45,297 bases of DNA from Candidatus Nitrosocosmicus sp. (GTDB taxonomy: Archaea > Thermoproteota > Nitrososphaeria > Nitrososphaerales > Nitrososphaeraceae), in the NCBI GenBank assembly GCA_029194465.1, contig JARFXS010000020.1:1-45297 (forward strand), written 5' to 3'. Shown here piece after piece: positions 8,160-17,857 of the stretch. A program made the position numbers and the translations under genes. How positions within the stretch are numbered: the stretch's first letter is position 1; the number at the start of each line of letters is the position of its first letter. The notes below the pieces were generated by a model that saw nothing but the letters and a program-made list of their open reading frames with translations, was not told the DNA's origin and searched no databases.

Positions 8160-8460
8160 GTCACTAGTTAGGGTTGGCTCATTAGAAAATATCGACATTT
8201 TTGGATACTCTATTGAAAAGCAAAAACTCGGTTGTAACCAGTTGTACGTTAACGAATCAGAAGGTTGTCTACTTGTTTTGGTCAATTAAAGGATAATGGA
8301 TTAATCAGATCTTTTAAATGAAGTAGAGGCATGTTTGAATAACGTTATAAAAAATGACAACATGTCTAATAATTATTTTATGTCGAGCAAAATTGTATAG
8401 ATTTCAAATAATGATAAAAAAAAAGGCTGGGTATATACCGATTTGTCAGGTTGGACTGTC
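8160..8460. other. Intergenic, nothing recognised
   Basis: AT-rich spacer between the Ser-rich remnant and the end of the first substrate-binding gene. No open frame or RNA is supported. Confidence 0.35.
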
Positions 8461-9642
8461 CTACGATACTATATCTGCTATTGCCTCACCACTCGAAGTG
8501 CTGTTTGTGGCATTGCTTATTGCTCCTGTGTCGTCGATTGACTGTAGACCCTTTTCGGCGAGTACTTCATTTAACAATGTCGTATCATAGATGCCTGAAA
8601 GATTTGGTCGATCTTTACCTTTCTCTATAAATCCTAGGTCATAAGCGTCATTTGCACTCTTAAAGAGGGTTAATTTCAATGGATCATAAGTTAGTTCTAG
8701 ATTACTAAAGGCCTTGTCTAGGACATTTTCTGATATCTCTTGACCAGTAAGTTTCTTCAACTGAGTATTGAATTCCTTTGCTGCTGCTGCTGCTGTATCG
8801 TTGTTTATCTTTAGTGTTTCATCTACGTGAGCTTCAAGCAGTTTCTTTATGACATCAGGATTCTTTTCAAGGTAGTCCGTTCTGACAATTAAATTGGCAG
8901 TCACGAATTTACCATCTGGCCATAAACTTTTTTCATCAACTAATACTTTACCGCCTGCTTCTTGTACTAATCTTGTTGCCCAAGGTTCAGGTACCCATGC
9001 TCCGTCAATTTCTTTTTTCAAAAATGCTGTCAATATATCCGCATTTGCAATAGGTAACACCGTTACGTTTCCACCATTTTCAATGGTATTAAAGCCATTG
9101 TCTATCAAGTATTTTCTCAAAGCCACATCTTGTGTGTTACCTAATTGAGGGGATGCAAATTTCTTTCCGCCTAAGTCATTGACTGTTTCTATTCCTGAAT
9201 CATTTCTAACTATAAATGATGCGCCACCGCTTGATGCACCAGAAATTACCCTAAGATCTTTGCCGTCTGTAAGAAGATAACCATTAATTGCTGGATTGGG
9301 GCCAATGTATGTTGCATCAATCCTATCTGCTAATAACGATTCAATTGCAGATGGTCCAGCATTAAATTTAACTGTTTCAACAGTAACATTAGCGCCTAAT
9401 ACATTCTGAAAATCTCCATCATTTAATCCAATTACAGCCTGTGCATGAGTGATATTTGGAAAGTAACCAATTCTCAAAGTCTTTTTCTCATCACCTAATG
9501 ATTGTGCACTGGCAATCGATATGGGTGCTGATATCAATGCCACTGTGGTAATAATCATTGTAAAGACTAAGATAAGTTGTCTTCCTCTGTTATCAAGATT
9601 CTTTAGATTCTTGATACCTACTTTTTCTGACTTATTAATCAT
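8461..9642 (-). CDS. ABC substrate-binding protein, SsuA/TauA/NrtA type (1)
   Basis: The 393-residue exported protein has a Sec signal sequence (about residues 20-47, LILVFTMIITTVALISAPIS, ending in SAQS). The periplasmic-binding-protein type II fold follows, with family motifs LRIGYFPNITHAQAVIGL, YIGPNPAINGYL, LGGKKFASPQLGNTQDVALR and DGAWVPEPWATRL. The C-terminus is low-complexity (NATNSTSSGEA). Relatives bind aliphatic sulfonates, taurine, nitrate or bicarbonate outside the cell and deliver them to a TauC/SsuC permease. The neighbouring ComA homologue makes a sulfonate the more likely ligand, but the motifs do not decide it. It is the most distal gene of the cluster, and a second paralogue lies 441 bp upstream. 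Confidence 0.88.
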   Translation of the reverse strand: MINKSEKVGIKNLKNLDNRGRQLILVFTMIITTVALISAPISIASAQSLGDEKKTLRIGYFPNITHAQAVIGLNDGDFQNVLGANVTVETVKFNAGPSAIESLLADRIDATYIGPNPAINGYLLTDGKDLRVISGASSGGASFIVRNDSGIETVNDLGGKKFASPQLGNTQDVALRKYLIDNGFNTIENGGNVTVLPIANADILTAFLKKEIDGAWVPEPWATRLVQEAGGKVLVDEKSLWPDGKFVTANLIVRTDYLEKNPDVIKKLLEAHVDETLKINNDTAAAAAKEFNTQLKKLTGQEISENVLDKAFSNLELTYDPLKLTLFKSANDAYDLGFIEKGKDRPNLSGIYDTTLLNEVLAEKGLQSIDDTGAISNATNSTSSGEAIADIVS

Positions 9643-10083
9643 CAGTCGTATATCGTTAAACGTTACTTATTATTCATTTTCAATGTGCCATTTTTTTTAA
9701 TATTGCGCAGTTTAAGCATATATTCTGCGCCGACCGAAAAGTTATAATACTATGTCATCCACACGCCGGGACCTGATCGGCTCAACCATTATGGATAATT
9801 TAGTATGTCGTTTAGTACAGGCAGGCGATACGATACCTACTTCGTCCAAATTTGAAAGTATCGTGATCCAAAACCAAAAATCTAAGGAATAAGATTTTGA
9901 ATAGTGATGCTTAACTTTTTACCCATGATAGTATCATTGACTAGAATTTATAGACTTTAAGTTACGAAATTGTGTTACCTGATCCTTTTCGTCCCAATAT
10001 GTTTGATAGAACCTACCTCCGTTTACTAACATTTATTTAATTACTCATTATTAGTAAATTAAAAAACAAACTATTATTACTGC
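9643..10083. other. Intergenic between the two binding-protein genes
   Basis: This 441-bp spacer holds no open frame. A TATA-like minus-strand signal (revcomp of gttataatac, near 9740) lies about 100 bp upstream of the first binding protein, so that gene may have its own promoter. A more GC-rich patch (cacacgccgggacctgatcggc, 9760-9782) stands out in composition, but I could not fold it into a known RNA. Confidence 0.35.
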
Positions 10084-11241
10084 TTATGAAATGGGGCTCA
10101 GGCCTTTACTTTTTAGTACTTCGTTTAAAAGCCCGAGATCATAGATGCTTGATAAGTCTAATTCACGACCGCTTCCTAAATTAATGTATCCCAAGTCGTT
10201 AGCATCCTGAGCAATCTTGTTAAGCGATGACGAGAGGGGATCGTACGTAAATTCTATTCGTGATAATGCGTCTTTTATTTGGTTTTCTGGATAAGTTTTA
10301 CCAGTAATTTTTTTTAGCCCATCATTGAATGCAACCGTTAATTCTTGAATATTTTTTTCATCCGTTTCGGTATCATTAGTTTTTGATAATTTTTGATTTA
10401 TCCATAGCGTTTCATTGACATGTGCTTCAAGCAGTTTCTTTATGATTTCAGGGTTCTTATCGAAATAATCTGTTCTAGCTAAAATATTAGCTGTCACAAA
10501 TTTACCTTCTGGTGGCCAGAGATCCCTTTCGTCGACCAAGATAAATCCATCCCCCTGTTCTTTAAGAATGGCAACTAAAGGTTCAGGTACCCATGCTCCA
10601 TCAATCTCTTTATTTAGGAACATATTGATAATGTCTGCAGGTTTTGCTGCCACGACTGTTACGTTTCCACCATTTTCAATGGTATTAAAGCCATTGTCTA
10701 TCAAGTATTTTCTCAAAGCCACATCATGTGTGTTACCTAATTGAGGGGATGCAAATTTCTTTCCGCCTAGGTCATTGACTGTTTCTATTCCTGAATCATT
10801 TCTAACAATAAAAGAAGCTCCACCGCTGGCTACACCAGAAATTACGCGTAAGCCATCGCCCCCAGATACAATGTAACCATTAATAGTAGGGTTAGGACCA
10901 AGGTAAGCTACGTCAATTTGTCCTGAATATAGAGCTTCAATTGCAGAGGGACCGGAGTTAAAAACAATCCCTTTTAGAGATATGTTACCCAAGTTTTTAT
11001 CATTTTCTATTATTTGCCTAAAATCTCCATTATTTAAGCCAATAATGGCTTGAGCATGATTTAAATTTGGAAAATACCCAATTTTCAAAGCATCAGCCTT
11101 CGCATTTACGGTTTGACTGGTGGATCCTGTTGTACTGTTATCCTGACCAAGCAATAATGACCAATAAAAGTTATAATTAGAAGATATGATAACTGCGATA
11201 ATTATAGCAAAAGATATACCCAATTTTAATTTTGAATCCAT
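10084..11241 (-). CDS. ABC substrate-binding protein, SsuA/TauA/NrtA type (2)
   Basis: The 385-residue paralogue of the protein at 8461-9642 has an N-terminal membrane/signal segment (LGISFAIIIAVIISSNY), a Ser/Thr linker (STTGSTSQTVNA), then the binding domain (LKIGYFPNLNHAQAIIGL, YLGPNPTINGYI, DGAWVPEPLVAIL). The two proteins are clearly diverged except for a central block around ASPQLGNT and the next 35 residues, where DNA identity jumps (see findings). Two binding proteins served by one permease would broaden or tune substrate range. It lies about 200 bp downstream of the permease gene on the same strand. The frame is intact. Confidence 0.88.
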   Translation of the reverse strand: MDSKLKLGISFAIIIAVIISSNYNFYWSLLLGQDNSTTGSTSQTVNAKADALKIGYFPNLNHAQAIIGLNNGDFRQIIENDKNLGNISLKGIVFNSGPSAIEALYSGQIDVAYLGPNPTINGYIVSGGDGLRVISGVASGGASFIVRNDSGIETVNDLGGKKFASPQLGNTHDVALRKYLIDNGFNTIENGGNVTVVAAKPADIINMFLNKEIDGAWVPEPLVAILKEQGDGFILVDERDLWPPEGKFVTANILARTDYFDKNPEIIKKLLEAHVNETLWINQKLSKTNDTETDEKNIQELTVAFNDGLKKITGKTYPENQIKDALSRIEFTYDPLSSSLNKIAQDANDLGYINLGSGRELDLSSIYDLGLLNEVLKSKGLSPIS

Positions 11242-11439
11242 GTTATTTTTTTTGTAAATGGTATGTATTAATAATCAGAAATAGGCAAAAAATGTACAAT
11301 ACATGTGGTTTTTGCAACATATGCATGATCCTGACTCTCAAATGGTTATTTTCAATATTCTAACACCCCTATCTTAACTCGTCACGGTTCAATAGAAGGA
11401 TGTGTGTATTACTAAAAATGTTGTTAGCTCAATGTCAAG

Positions 11440-12376
11440 TCATTTATTCTCGATGTCATGCTCTTGTCTTAATCCCCATTTCTCTCTTACCTTATCTTCT
11501 AGTTTTGCAAAGATTACCTTGTCAAATAGCATTCCTAATGCGAAAATAGTAATCATAGATGCTATTATGTTATCCATCAGCTGAAATTCTCTACCAACTA
11601 ACAGTATATGTCCTATCCCTACCGCAGCAGCCATAAGTATTTCAGCTCCAATCAAAGCGTGCCAAGCAAATGACCACGCTTGTTTTATTCCTATTATTAA
11701 TGCAGGTGTGGCTGCTGGTATCATCAAATATCTAAATAATGAGAAACCCTTTGCTCCCATGTTTCTTGCAGCCTTTAGATATATGGGAGGTATGTTTCTT
11801 ATTCCACTATATGCTGAGATCATTACTGAAAATACTGAACTCATTATGACTACAAATAATATTCCAATATCATTTAGACCGATAAGTAGGATAGCAAATG
11901 GAACCCAAGCAACACTGGAAAAGACTGCAATCCTACTGCAAAAGAACTCATTGTTTTTCCAAACCACTAAATCTTACCATTGCAAGTCCCACACAAACTC
12001 CAATTCCTATTGATGCAGCAAAACCAATCAAAAGCCTGTAAAGGGTCATTCCTATGCTTATCCACAACGTGTTATCTAGAATTAGGTCATAAAACGATCC
12101 TACTACCATGATAGGAGAAGGTAGTGAAACTTTTGGCCAAATACCACTTAAATATGCTAGTTGCCATAGGCCGATAAAAACTGCAATAAATAAAACAGTA
12201 TTAGCTAATTCATCCAACTTAATTTTCTTTTTCAAGGGATTCTTACTTTTATTAGTCCTTTTTTCTTCTAAAGATATGATTTCTGATTCTTCGATGGATT
12301 GTGATTCATCTATGTTAATCATTACATCTTCTTTATTTTTCCGTCTAATTTTGTCGTCTTCCGGCCCCTCGTACAA
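11440..12376 (-). pseudogene. ABC permease, TauC/SsuC type, two one-base deletions (copy 1)
   Basis: Read as one gene it would encode about 312 residues: a charged N-terminal tail of about 60 residues, then the binding-protein-dependent permease domain with the EAA loop (KAARNMGAKGFSLFRYLMIP). It falls into three frames. Compared with the intact copy at 27123-27947, one C is missing near 11918 (cactgga versus cactcgga) and one A near 11964 (ccaaacc versus ccaaaacc); restoring both gives 313 codons. Outside its N-terminus it is nearly identical to copy 2. The charged tail with IEESEIISLEEKR is absent from copy 2. Two isolated indels in an otherwise perfect gene suggest either very recent inactivation or sequencing error. 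Confidence 0.8.
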
Positions 12377-12762
12377 AGAAATCTTGTTTATTATTAGACC
12401 TCCCGTATATCAATTTTCTTTCTCAGAATTTTTTGGAATTTTGTTCTTATCAACTATATCATAATATCTGCATTGCCTGGAAGCGGTTCCTTTGTGTCCA
12501 AAAAGTCCAAGGTAAACCCCCTACATACTTTTAGTTCCAATATAATATAATCATCTTTTTCGGTATTTTGGTGATGTTGGATAATTAATCAAAAATATCT
12601 TGTCTTAGTATTAGAAATTTAATTTAAATTCAGATAAAACTGTAAAAAAATAAGAGTAAATCTTAATTTTATACAACTGAAATACCTTAGGAAGAAATGG
12701 CAATTTTGAAGGTGTAGTCTGTCTAATGTTCGTCAGTATTTCTTAGATCCATTCTGCCTTGA
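12377..12762. other. Intergenic between comA-like gene and permease
   Basis: No gene recognised. The spacer has a TATA-like patch (tccaatataatataatc, about 12537-12553) that could drive the permease gene on the minus strand from roughly 170 bp upstream. A short segment near 12470-12520 is more GC-rich and may be a coding relic, but it cannot be assigned. Confidence 0.35.
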
Positions 12763-13731
12763 CTAAATTGTAGACTTTTTTTCTCGTATCGTCCAGTTTT
12801 TATTCTTTTCTACTATCAACCTTGCTTTTTGAGTTCTTCGACTGAAAGCTTGAACTGTTCTTCGTGGTAGATTTGTAATATAGATCAATTCGCTTTGATC
12901 AATGGGGTGTTTACTTCTAATTATGTAATGAATAAATTTTGTAGCCGGACTACCTTCGGGCCCTTTCTTTACTGGAGTTATACTAAAGCTTGCCTTTGAT
13001 AAGAAACCCCTCCTTTGAGATTCTATGGATAAAACATTATTGAGTTTAATCTCACCCATGCTTACACGCTGGCCAAACTCAGCAACCAGTACTGCCTGCT
13101 GAATCTCTAAAGGAGCTTCAAAAATTATGCTGTTGGGAGAAATTTTTGAAGTAATGGCAGAAAGCAAATTCCATTTTATATCGCCCTTTTCATCATAGAT
13201 GCCCACATTATATCCCAAATTTGCCTCCAGAACTATTTTCTCTTGGCTTATTTCTAGAACTTCATTCATTTTCTTTACAGTTTCATCGACTGAAAGTTGC
13301 CTTCTGGGATCTTTGTGCCCTATTTTCCATTGAGCCCTCATGTCATACGAATCAACTATTTTTAGAATCTTCTTTTTTTCCTCAAAGGTAAGATGAATGC
13401 TGTTTTCACTTATTTCAATAATATCAAACCCAATTGTTTTTGCACTTTCCATGAATTTTTCAAACACCTTTTCACGAATAGCGTATTCAGTGAGAGTGCT
13501 TCCAGTAGAGACTAGAACATTTGACTGATGGTAAAAATCAATTCTATTAATGAGACTATGTTGTTTAAGAAGGAGAGGAAAAGCTCCATATATCTTGACC
13601 ATATCGATATAGGGAGAAATAGCTTCAAAATTCTCTTTGTCAAGCCCTTGAAATTTGTCTATAATATACGTAATACCATCATGACGGGGTTTTTTATGAT
13701 CTATTCTATCCTCAATCAGGGTTTCTAGCAT
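12763..13731 (-). CDS. ComA-like phosphosulfolactate synthase with C-terminal putative winged helix
   Basis: Residues 1-250 follow the ComA (PF02679) pattern through ISENSIHLTFEEKKKI, GHKDPRRQLS, NVGIYDEKGDIKWNLL, IIFEAPLEIQQAVLVAEFG and NVLSIESQRRGF. ComA makes (2R)-phosphosulfolactate from PEP and sulfite in coenzyme M synthesis and is about 250 residues. Here about 65 extra residues follow, resembling a winged helix (FIHYIIRSKHPIDQSELIYI, then a recognition-helix-like segment PRRTVQAFSRRTQKARLIV). Two normally conserved stretches are altered: the usual FGWGT region reads IYGAF and the PGGTLFE region reads STGSTLTE. The gene lies between ABC ATPase and permease genes. It may be an enzyme, a regulator derived from one, or both. 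Confidence 0.8.
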   Translation of the reverse strand: MLETLIEDRIDHKKPRHDGITYIIDKFQGLDKENFEAISPYIDMVKIYGAFPLLLKQHSLINRIDFYHQSNVLVSTGSTLTEYAIREKVFEKFMESAKTIGFDIIEISENSIHLTFEEKKKILKIVDSYDMRAQWKIGHKDPRRQLSVDETVKKMNEVLEISQEKIVLEANLGYNVGIYDEKGDIKWNLLSAITSKISPNSIIFEAPLEIQQAVLVAEFGQRVSMGEIKLNNVLSIESQRRGFLSKASFSITPVKKGPEGSPATKFIHYIIRSKHPIDQSELIYITNLPRRTVQAFSRRTQKARLIVEKNKNWTIREKKSTI

Positions 13732-14271
13732 GAATGGATGTATGCAGAATTTACATATAATTAAATTGATATATGCATTTTTGTAAGTATACAGTAGACA
13801 AGGAGCAGTAATTTTCGCATAAGACGCTAATTTGACGCATTGTAATCCTCATTCCTATTACGGCTTTACATCCCTAAATTTGTCCCCATCTAATTGTGAC
13901 GACGAATTTTATGGTCAATAGTTTACTGTAAAAAATGGTTTAATTCTGATTGAAATGTATTGTTTTTATTCAACAGATCATGTTTGAACAATATTTAGCA
14001 ATCGTATACCGGCCGTACCTTGGTATATTTTCCAAGCGTTTCATCCGGAATACCGGTTGAGGCCGTGATTGACAGCATGTCTTTTGAATAGTCTAATGAT
14101 GATGTTTTGAAAAATTCAAACTTTTCGGATAACAATAGTGGCTATCTTGATTCCAAGACACAATAACCGGTGTAGAAACAGTATTAAAACAAATAGATTT
14201 TTCTAGTGCCTTTGAATATCTTTTTGTTTCATCATCACAGTATCCTGATCTTGCGTTTATAGAACACTTGA
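13732..14271 (-). other. Spacer with unidentified coding relic
   Basis: Between about 14000 and 14240 the minus strand reads as two adjoining frame pieces, STPVIVSWNQDSHYCYP and LDYSKDMLSITASTGIPDET, ending at a stop. They look like the C-terminal part of a protein that I cannot identify. The remainder, 13740-13980, is non-coding and includes the upstream region of the comA-like gene. The same pieces occur in the inverted copy near 17390-17580. Confidence 0.35.
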
Positions 14272-15139
14272 TTAATTTACCGTAGAAATAATTGTGCGAT
14301 CAAGGTCTTCACTAGCAGTTTCAGACTCTTTAACAGGATCATTCACAAATAAATCATTTGATTCAGAAATTATTTCTCGGGTTATTGATTCAACGAGTGG
14401 ATGATCAATACTGCGTGGTCGCGGTATATTCACAAATATTTGTTTCTTTATATTCGCCAATTTAGGAGACATGACAATAACTCTGTCACCCAACGCCACT
14501 GCCTCATGAATGTTATGCGTAACAAACAAAATAGTTTTTTTGGTTTCTTGATGAATTCTCAACAAATGTGAATAAAGCATTTTCCTAGTCTGAACATCTA
14601 AAGCGGCAAATGGCTCGTCCATCAACAAAATTTTAGGATCAATGCCAATGCTCTGGCTGTGCAACTCTTTGCTTCATTCCTCCCGATAAGCTTTGATGAA
14701 TATAGGCTTGTGTAAAACTAGTCAATTGAACCATTTCGATTAATTTCATGACTTTTTCTTTTCTTTCTTTTGGAATCCTTGCAATCTTTAAACCAAATTC
14801 AATGTTTTCATAAACTGTTAGCCAGGGAAACAATGCTCCTTCTTGAAAACAACAACTCTATCCGTTCTTGGTGAGAAAGCAACAGGTTTATCATCAACAA
14901 GTATCTCCATCAAATACCTCGTCTAAACCAGCAACCAAATTAAGTAACGTACTTTTTCCACATCCAGAAGGACCCACAATTGTAACGAACTCTCCATTTT
15001 TAATACTTAAATTAAGTTTGTTGATAACCGTATGTTTGGAATTAATTTTGTTCTTTTTATCAGTAAATTCTTTAGAAATGTTTTCAAGTTTTAGAATTAA
15101 ACCATCAGTAGATTGAATAGGACTTGCTAGACTAGACAT
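14272..15139 (-). pseudogene. ABC ATPase, SsuB/TauB type, broken by small deletions (copy A)
   Basis: All ABC motifs are present but in different frames: Walker [19 protein letters not shown], signature LSGGMKQRV, Walker [14 protein letters not shown] and the switch histidine in [10 protein letters not shown]. Comparison with the inverted copy shows a missing GA in the gagaga run near 14902, a missing T in a T-run near 14848, and two missing bases near 14640-14662. Adding five bases gives 873 nt, an intact 290-residue protein. It would energise import through the downstream permease. The start at 15139 has an AT-rich promoter upstream. The inverted copy is correct at the first two sites, so a working allele can be rebuilt from the two copies. 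Confidence 0.82.
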
Positions 15140-15613
15140 ATTTATTATATAAATGAGAAATTATATAATTAAAGTCTATATGCAACATTCACCGATATAT
15201 GTCATACCTGCACACTTTCCGGAGATTTATGCGTCTTTTATGACCAATTATTCAGAACTTAGAGTCAAAATCTGGAAAGTATCTTGGTTTATTACCTATT
15301 TAGAAGGAATTGATCTACATCAATCCCATATTTATAGCACAGAAGGTATTAGTAGAGAATCTAGAATCCCTCATTCTAGATTAATTTAGGCCATGGCTAA
15401 ATTTACCCGTTGCAATCTTTTCTTGTTAACGTGTAATTCCAAATTGTCTGGTAACTCCTAATAATTCAATGGTAGTTTCGGATTTCCTCTCTAAATTTAT
15501 GATTTCTAATAAGGCGATCCAAAACTTCAAGAACTCAATTGTATTAGTGAATTTGCATAATGTAATTGGAAATAAGTAATCTTCAGATAAGTTCCTATGT
15601 GCAAGATCTGCAT
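15140..15613. other. Upstream region of the ATPase operon, possible small gene
   Basis: A TATA-like sequence (revcomp of atttattatataaat, 15140-15154) sits directly upstream of the ATPase start. A minus-strand frame of 63 codons (15426-15617) has a helical, amphipathic look (FLKFWIALLEIINLE, then TTIELLGVTRQFG), but in the inverted copy it is interrupted. No family is recognised. Confidence 0.35.
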
Positions 15614-15980
15614 CCATTAGCTAAATTTAGCATATTATTATACCTGGCTAAATGTTTTAATCATATTATATTTTATTGGGGATTGATCGCTGGCAATGGA
15701 TTTACTAATTGAAATTAAATAGTTTTTTATATTTTTTATAAAGTGTTTTAATAACTACTGAAATATCATATATGATGATTGGCAGTCCCCATCCAATCAA
15801 GTAGTTATACCTTGCAGAGAAACACAAGAGCGTGCATATTCATTATAGTATGTGATTCAGGTAATAACTGAACCCGTGCCATCACATGGTTGAGTTAGCA
15901 ACCTGAATCACAATCTTTATTATATAAAATAGAATACAAAACAAGTTTATGAGCACTATCATTTCATAAGGTTGACGTGA
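15614..15980. repeat. Loop element S1 of the fold-back
   Basis: This non-palindromic 367-bp segment separates arm A from its inverted copy. A second copy (S2) is at 19597-19964 in the same orientation, with long exact runs (for example 45 bp around the hairpin at 15851) broken by clustered small differences. No protein frame is conserved between the copies. Confidence 0.8.
15851..15912. promoter_or_regulatory. 12-bp perfect inverted repeat, structured element in S1
   Basis: tgtgattcaggt (15851-15862) is the exact reverse complement of acctgaatcaca (15901-15912), with a 38-nt loop containing a smaller ccat-cac-atgg hairpin. Both stem halves are identical in S2. It could be a structured RNA, an operator or a recombination site; strand and transcription are not known. 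Confidence 0.5.
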
Positions 15981-16449
15981 TGCAGATCTTACACATAGGA
16001 ACTTAATTGAAAATTACTTATTTCCAATTACATTATTGTAAATTCGCTAATACAATTGAGTTCTTGAAGTTTTGGATCGCCTTATTAGAAATCATAAATT
16101 TAGAGAGGTGAAATCGAAACTACCATTGAATTAGTAGGAGTTGCCAGACAATTTGGAGATTACACGTTAACAAGAAAAGATTGCAACGGTGAATTTAGCC
16201 ATGGCCTAATTAATCTAGAATGATTCTGAATCTTTCTACTAATACCTTCTTGTGCTATAAATATGGGATTGATGTAGGATCTATTCCTTCTAAATAGGTA
16301 ATAAACCAAGATACTTTCAGATTTTGACTCTGCTAAGTTCTGAATAATTGGTCATGAGCCATAAATCTCAGGAAGTGTGCAGGTATATTTCCTATAAGTG
16401 GTGTTGCATATAGGGCTTTAATTATATAATTTCTCTGTTTATAATAAAT

Positions 16450-17321
16450 ATGTCTAGTCTAACAAGTCCTATTCAATCTACTGATAGTTTAATTCTAAAA
16501 ACTTGAAAACATTTCTAAGGAATTTACTGATAAAAAGAACAAAATTAATTCCAAACATACGGTTATCAACAACCTTAATTTAAGTATTAAAAATGGAGAG
16601 TTCGTTACAATTGTGGATGCTGGATGTGGAAAAATGCATTACTTAATTTGGTTGCCGGTTTAGACGAGAGTATTTGATGGAGAGATACTTGTTGATGATA
16701 AACCTGTTGCTCTCTCACCAAGAACGGATAGAGGTTGTTGTTTTTCAAGAAGGAGCATTGTTTCCCTGGCTAACAGTTTATGAAAACATTGAATTTGGTT
16801 TAAAGATTGCAAGGATTCCAAAAAAGAAAAAAAGAAAAGAAAAGTCATGAAATTAATCAAGTGGTTCAATTGACTGGTTTACACAAGCCTATATTCATCA
16901 GCTTTATCGGGAGGAATGAAGCAAAGAGTTGCAATAGCGGAAGCATTGGCATTGGATCTAAAATTTTGTTGATGGACGAGCCATTTGCCGCTTTAGATGT
17001 TCGAACTAGGGAAAATGCTTTGTTCACATTTGTTGAAGATTCATCAAGAAACCAAAAAAACTATTTTGTTTGTTACCCATAACATTCATGAGGCAGTGGC
17101 GTTGGGTGACAGAGTTATTGTCATGTCTCTAAATTGGCGAATATAAAAAAACAAATAATTGTGAATATACCGCGACCACGCCAGTATTGATCATCCACTA
17201 GTTGAATCAATAACCAAGAAATAATTTTGAATCAAATGATTTATTTGTGAATGATCCTGTTAAGAGTCTGAAACTGCTAGTGAAGACCTGAATCGCACAA
17301 TTAAGCACTACGGTAAATTAA
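16450..17321 (+). pseudogene. ABC ATPase, inverted copy (A')
   Basis: Homologous to the gene at 14272-15139 from ATG to stop. It has its own set of defects: the Walker A region is damaged ([15 protein letters not shown] in mixed frames, where copy A has [12 protein letters not shown]), there is extra purine sequence near 16820, and frame breaks occur near the signature and in the C-terminal third. Walker B ([14 protein letters not shown]) survives. It is correct at the gagaga and T-run sites where copy A is wrong. Not functional as written. Confidence 0.8.
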
Positions 17322-17857
17322 TCAAGTGTTCTAAGAATACAAGATCAAGTGCTGTGATGATGAAACAAGTAGATATTCAAAGGCACTAGAAAAATCTGTT
17401 GTTTTAGTATTGTTTCTATACGGTTATTGTGTCTTGGAATCAATATGACCTCTATTATTATCGAAAAGTTTGAATTTTCAAAAACATCATCATTAGACTA
17501 TTCAAAAGACATGCTGTCAATCACGGCTTCAACTGGTATTCCTGATGAAACGCTTGGAAAATATACCAACGTAGGCCGTTAAACGATTGCTAAATATTGT
17601 TCTAAACATGATCTGTTGAATAAAAACAATACATTTCAATCAGAATTAAACCATTTTTTACAGTAAACTATTGACCATAAAATTCGTCGTCACAATTAGA
17701 TGGGGACAAATTTAGGGATGTAAAGCCGTAATAGGAATGAGGATTACAATGCGTCAAATTAGCGTCTTATGCGAAAATTACTGCTCCTTGTCTACTGTAT
17801 ACTTACAAAAATGCATATATCAATTTAATTATATGTAAATTCTGCATACATCCATTC

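Larger units (their letters stand above)
13194..15613. repeat. Fold-back arm A (parent copy)
   Basis: This 2.4-kb segment carries the 5' half of the comA-like gene, its upstream spacer and the whole ATPase gene. Its reverse complement follows at 15981-18391 after a 367-bp loop, and a strongly eroded direct copy is at 18392-19596. Boundaries were set by eye where matching stops. Confidence 0.85.

Noticed and set aside
12108-12464. Plus-strand 118-codon frame opposite the permease
   Set aside because: Mirror of the permease coding sequence; the same shadow recurs opposite copy 2 at 27793.
16807-17082. 91-codon plus-strand frame with a Walker B motif
   Set aside because: It is a shifted piece of the inverted ATPase copy, not a separate gene.
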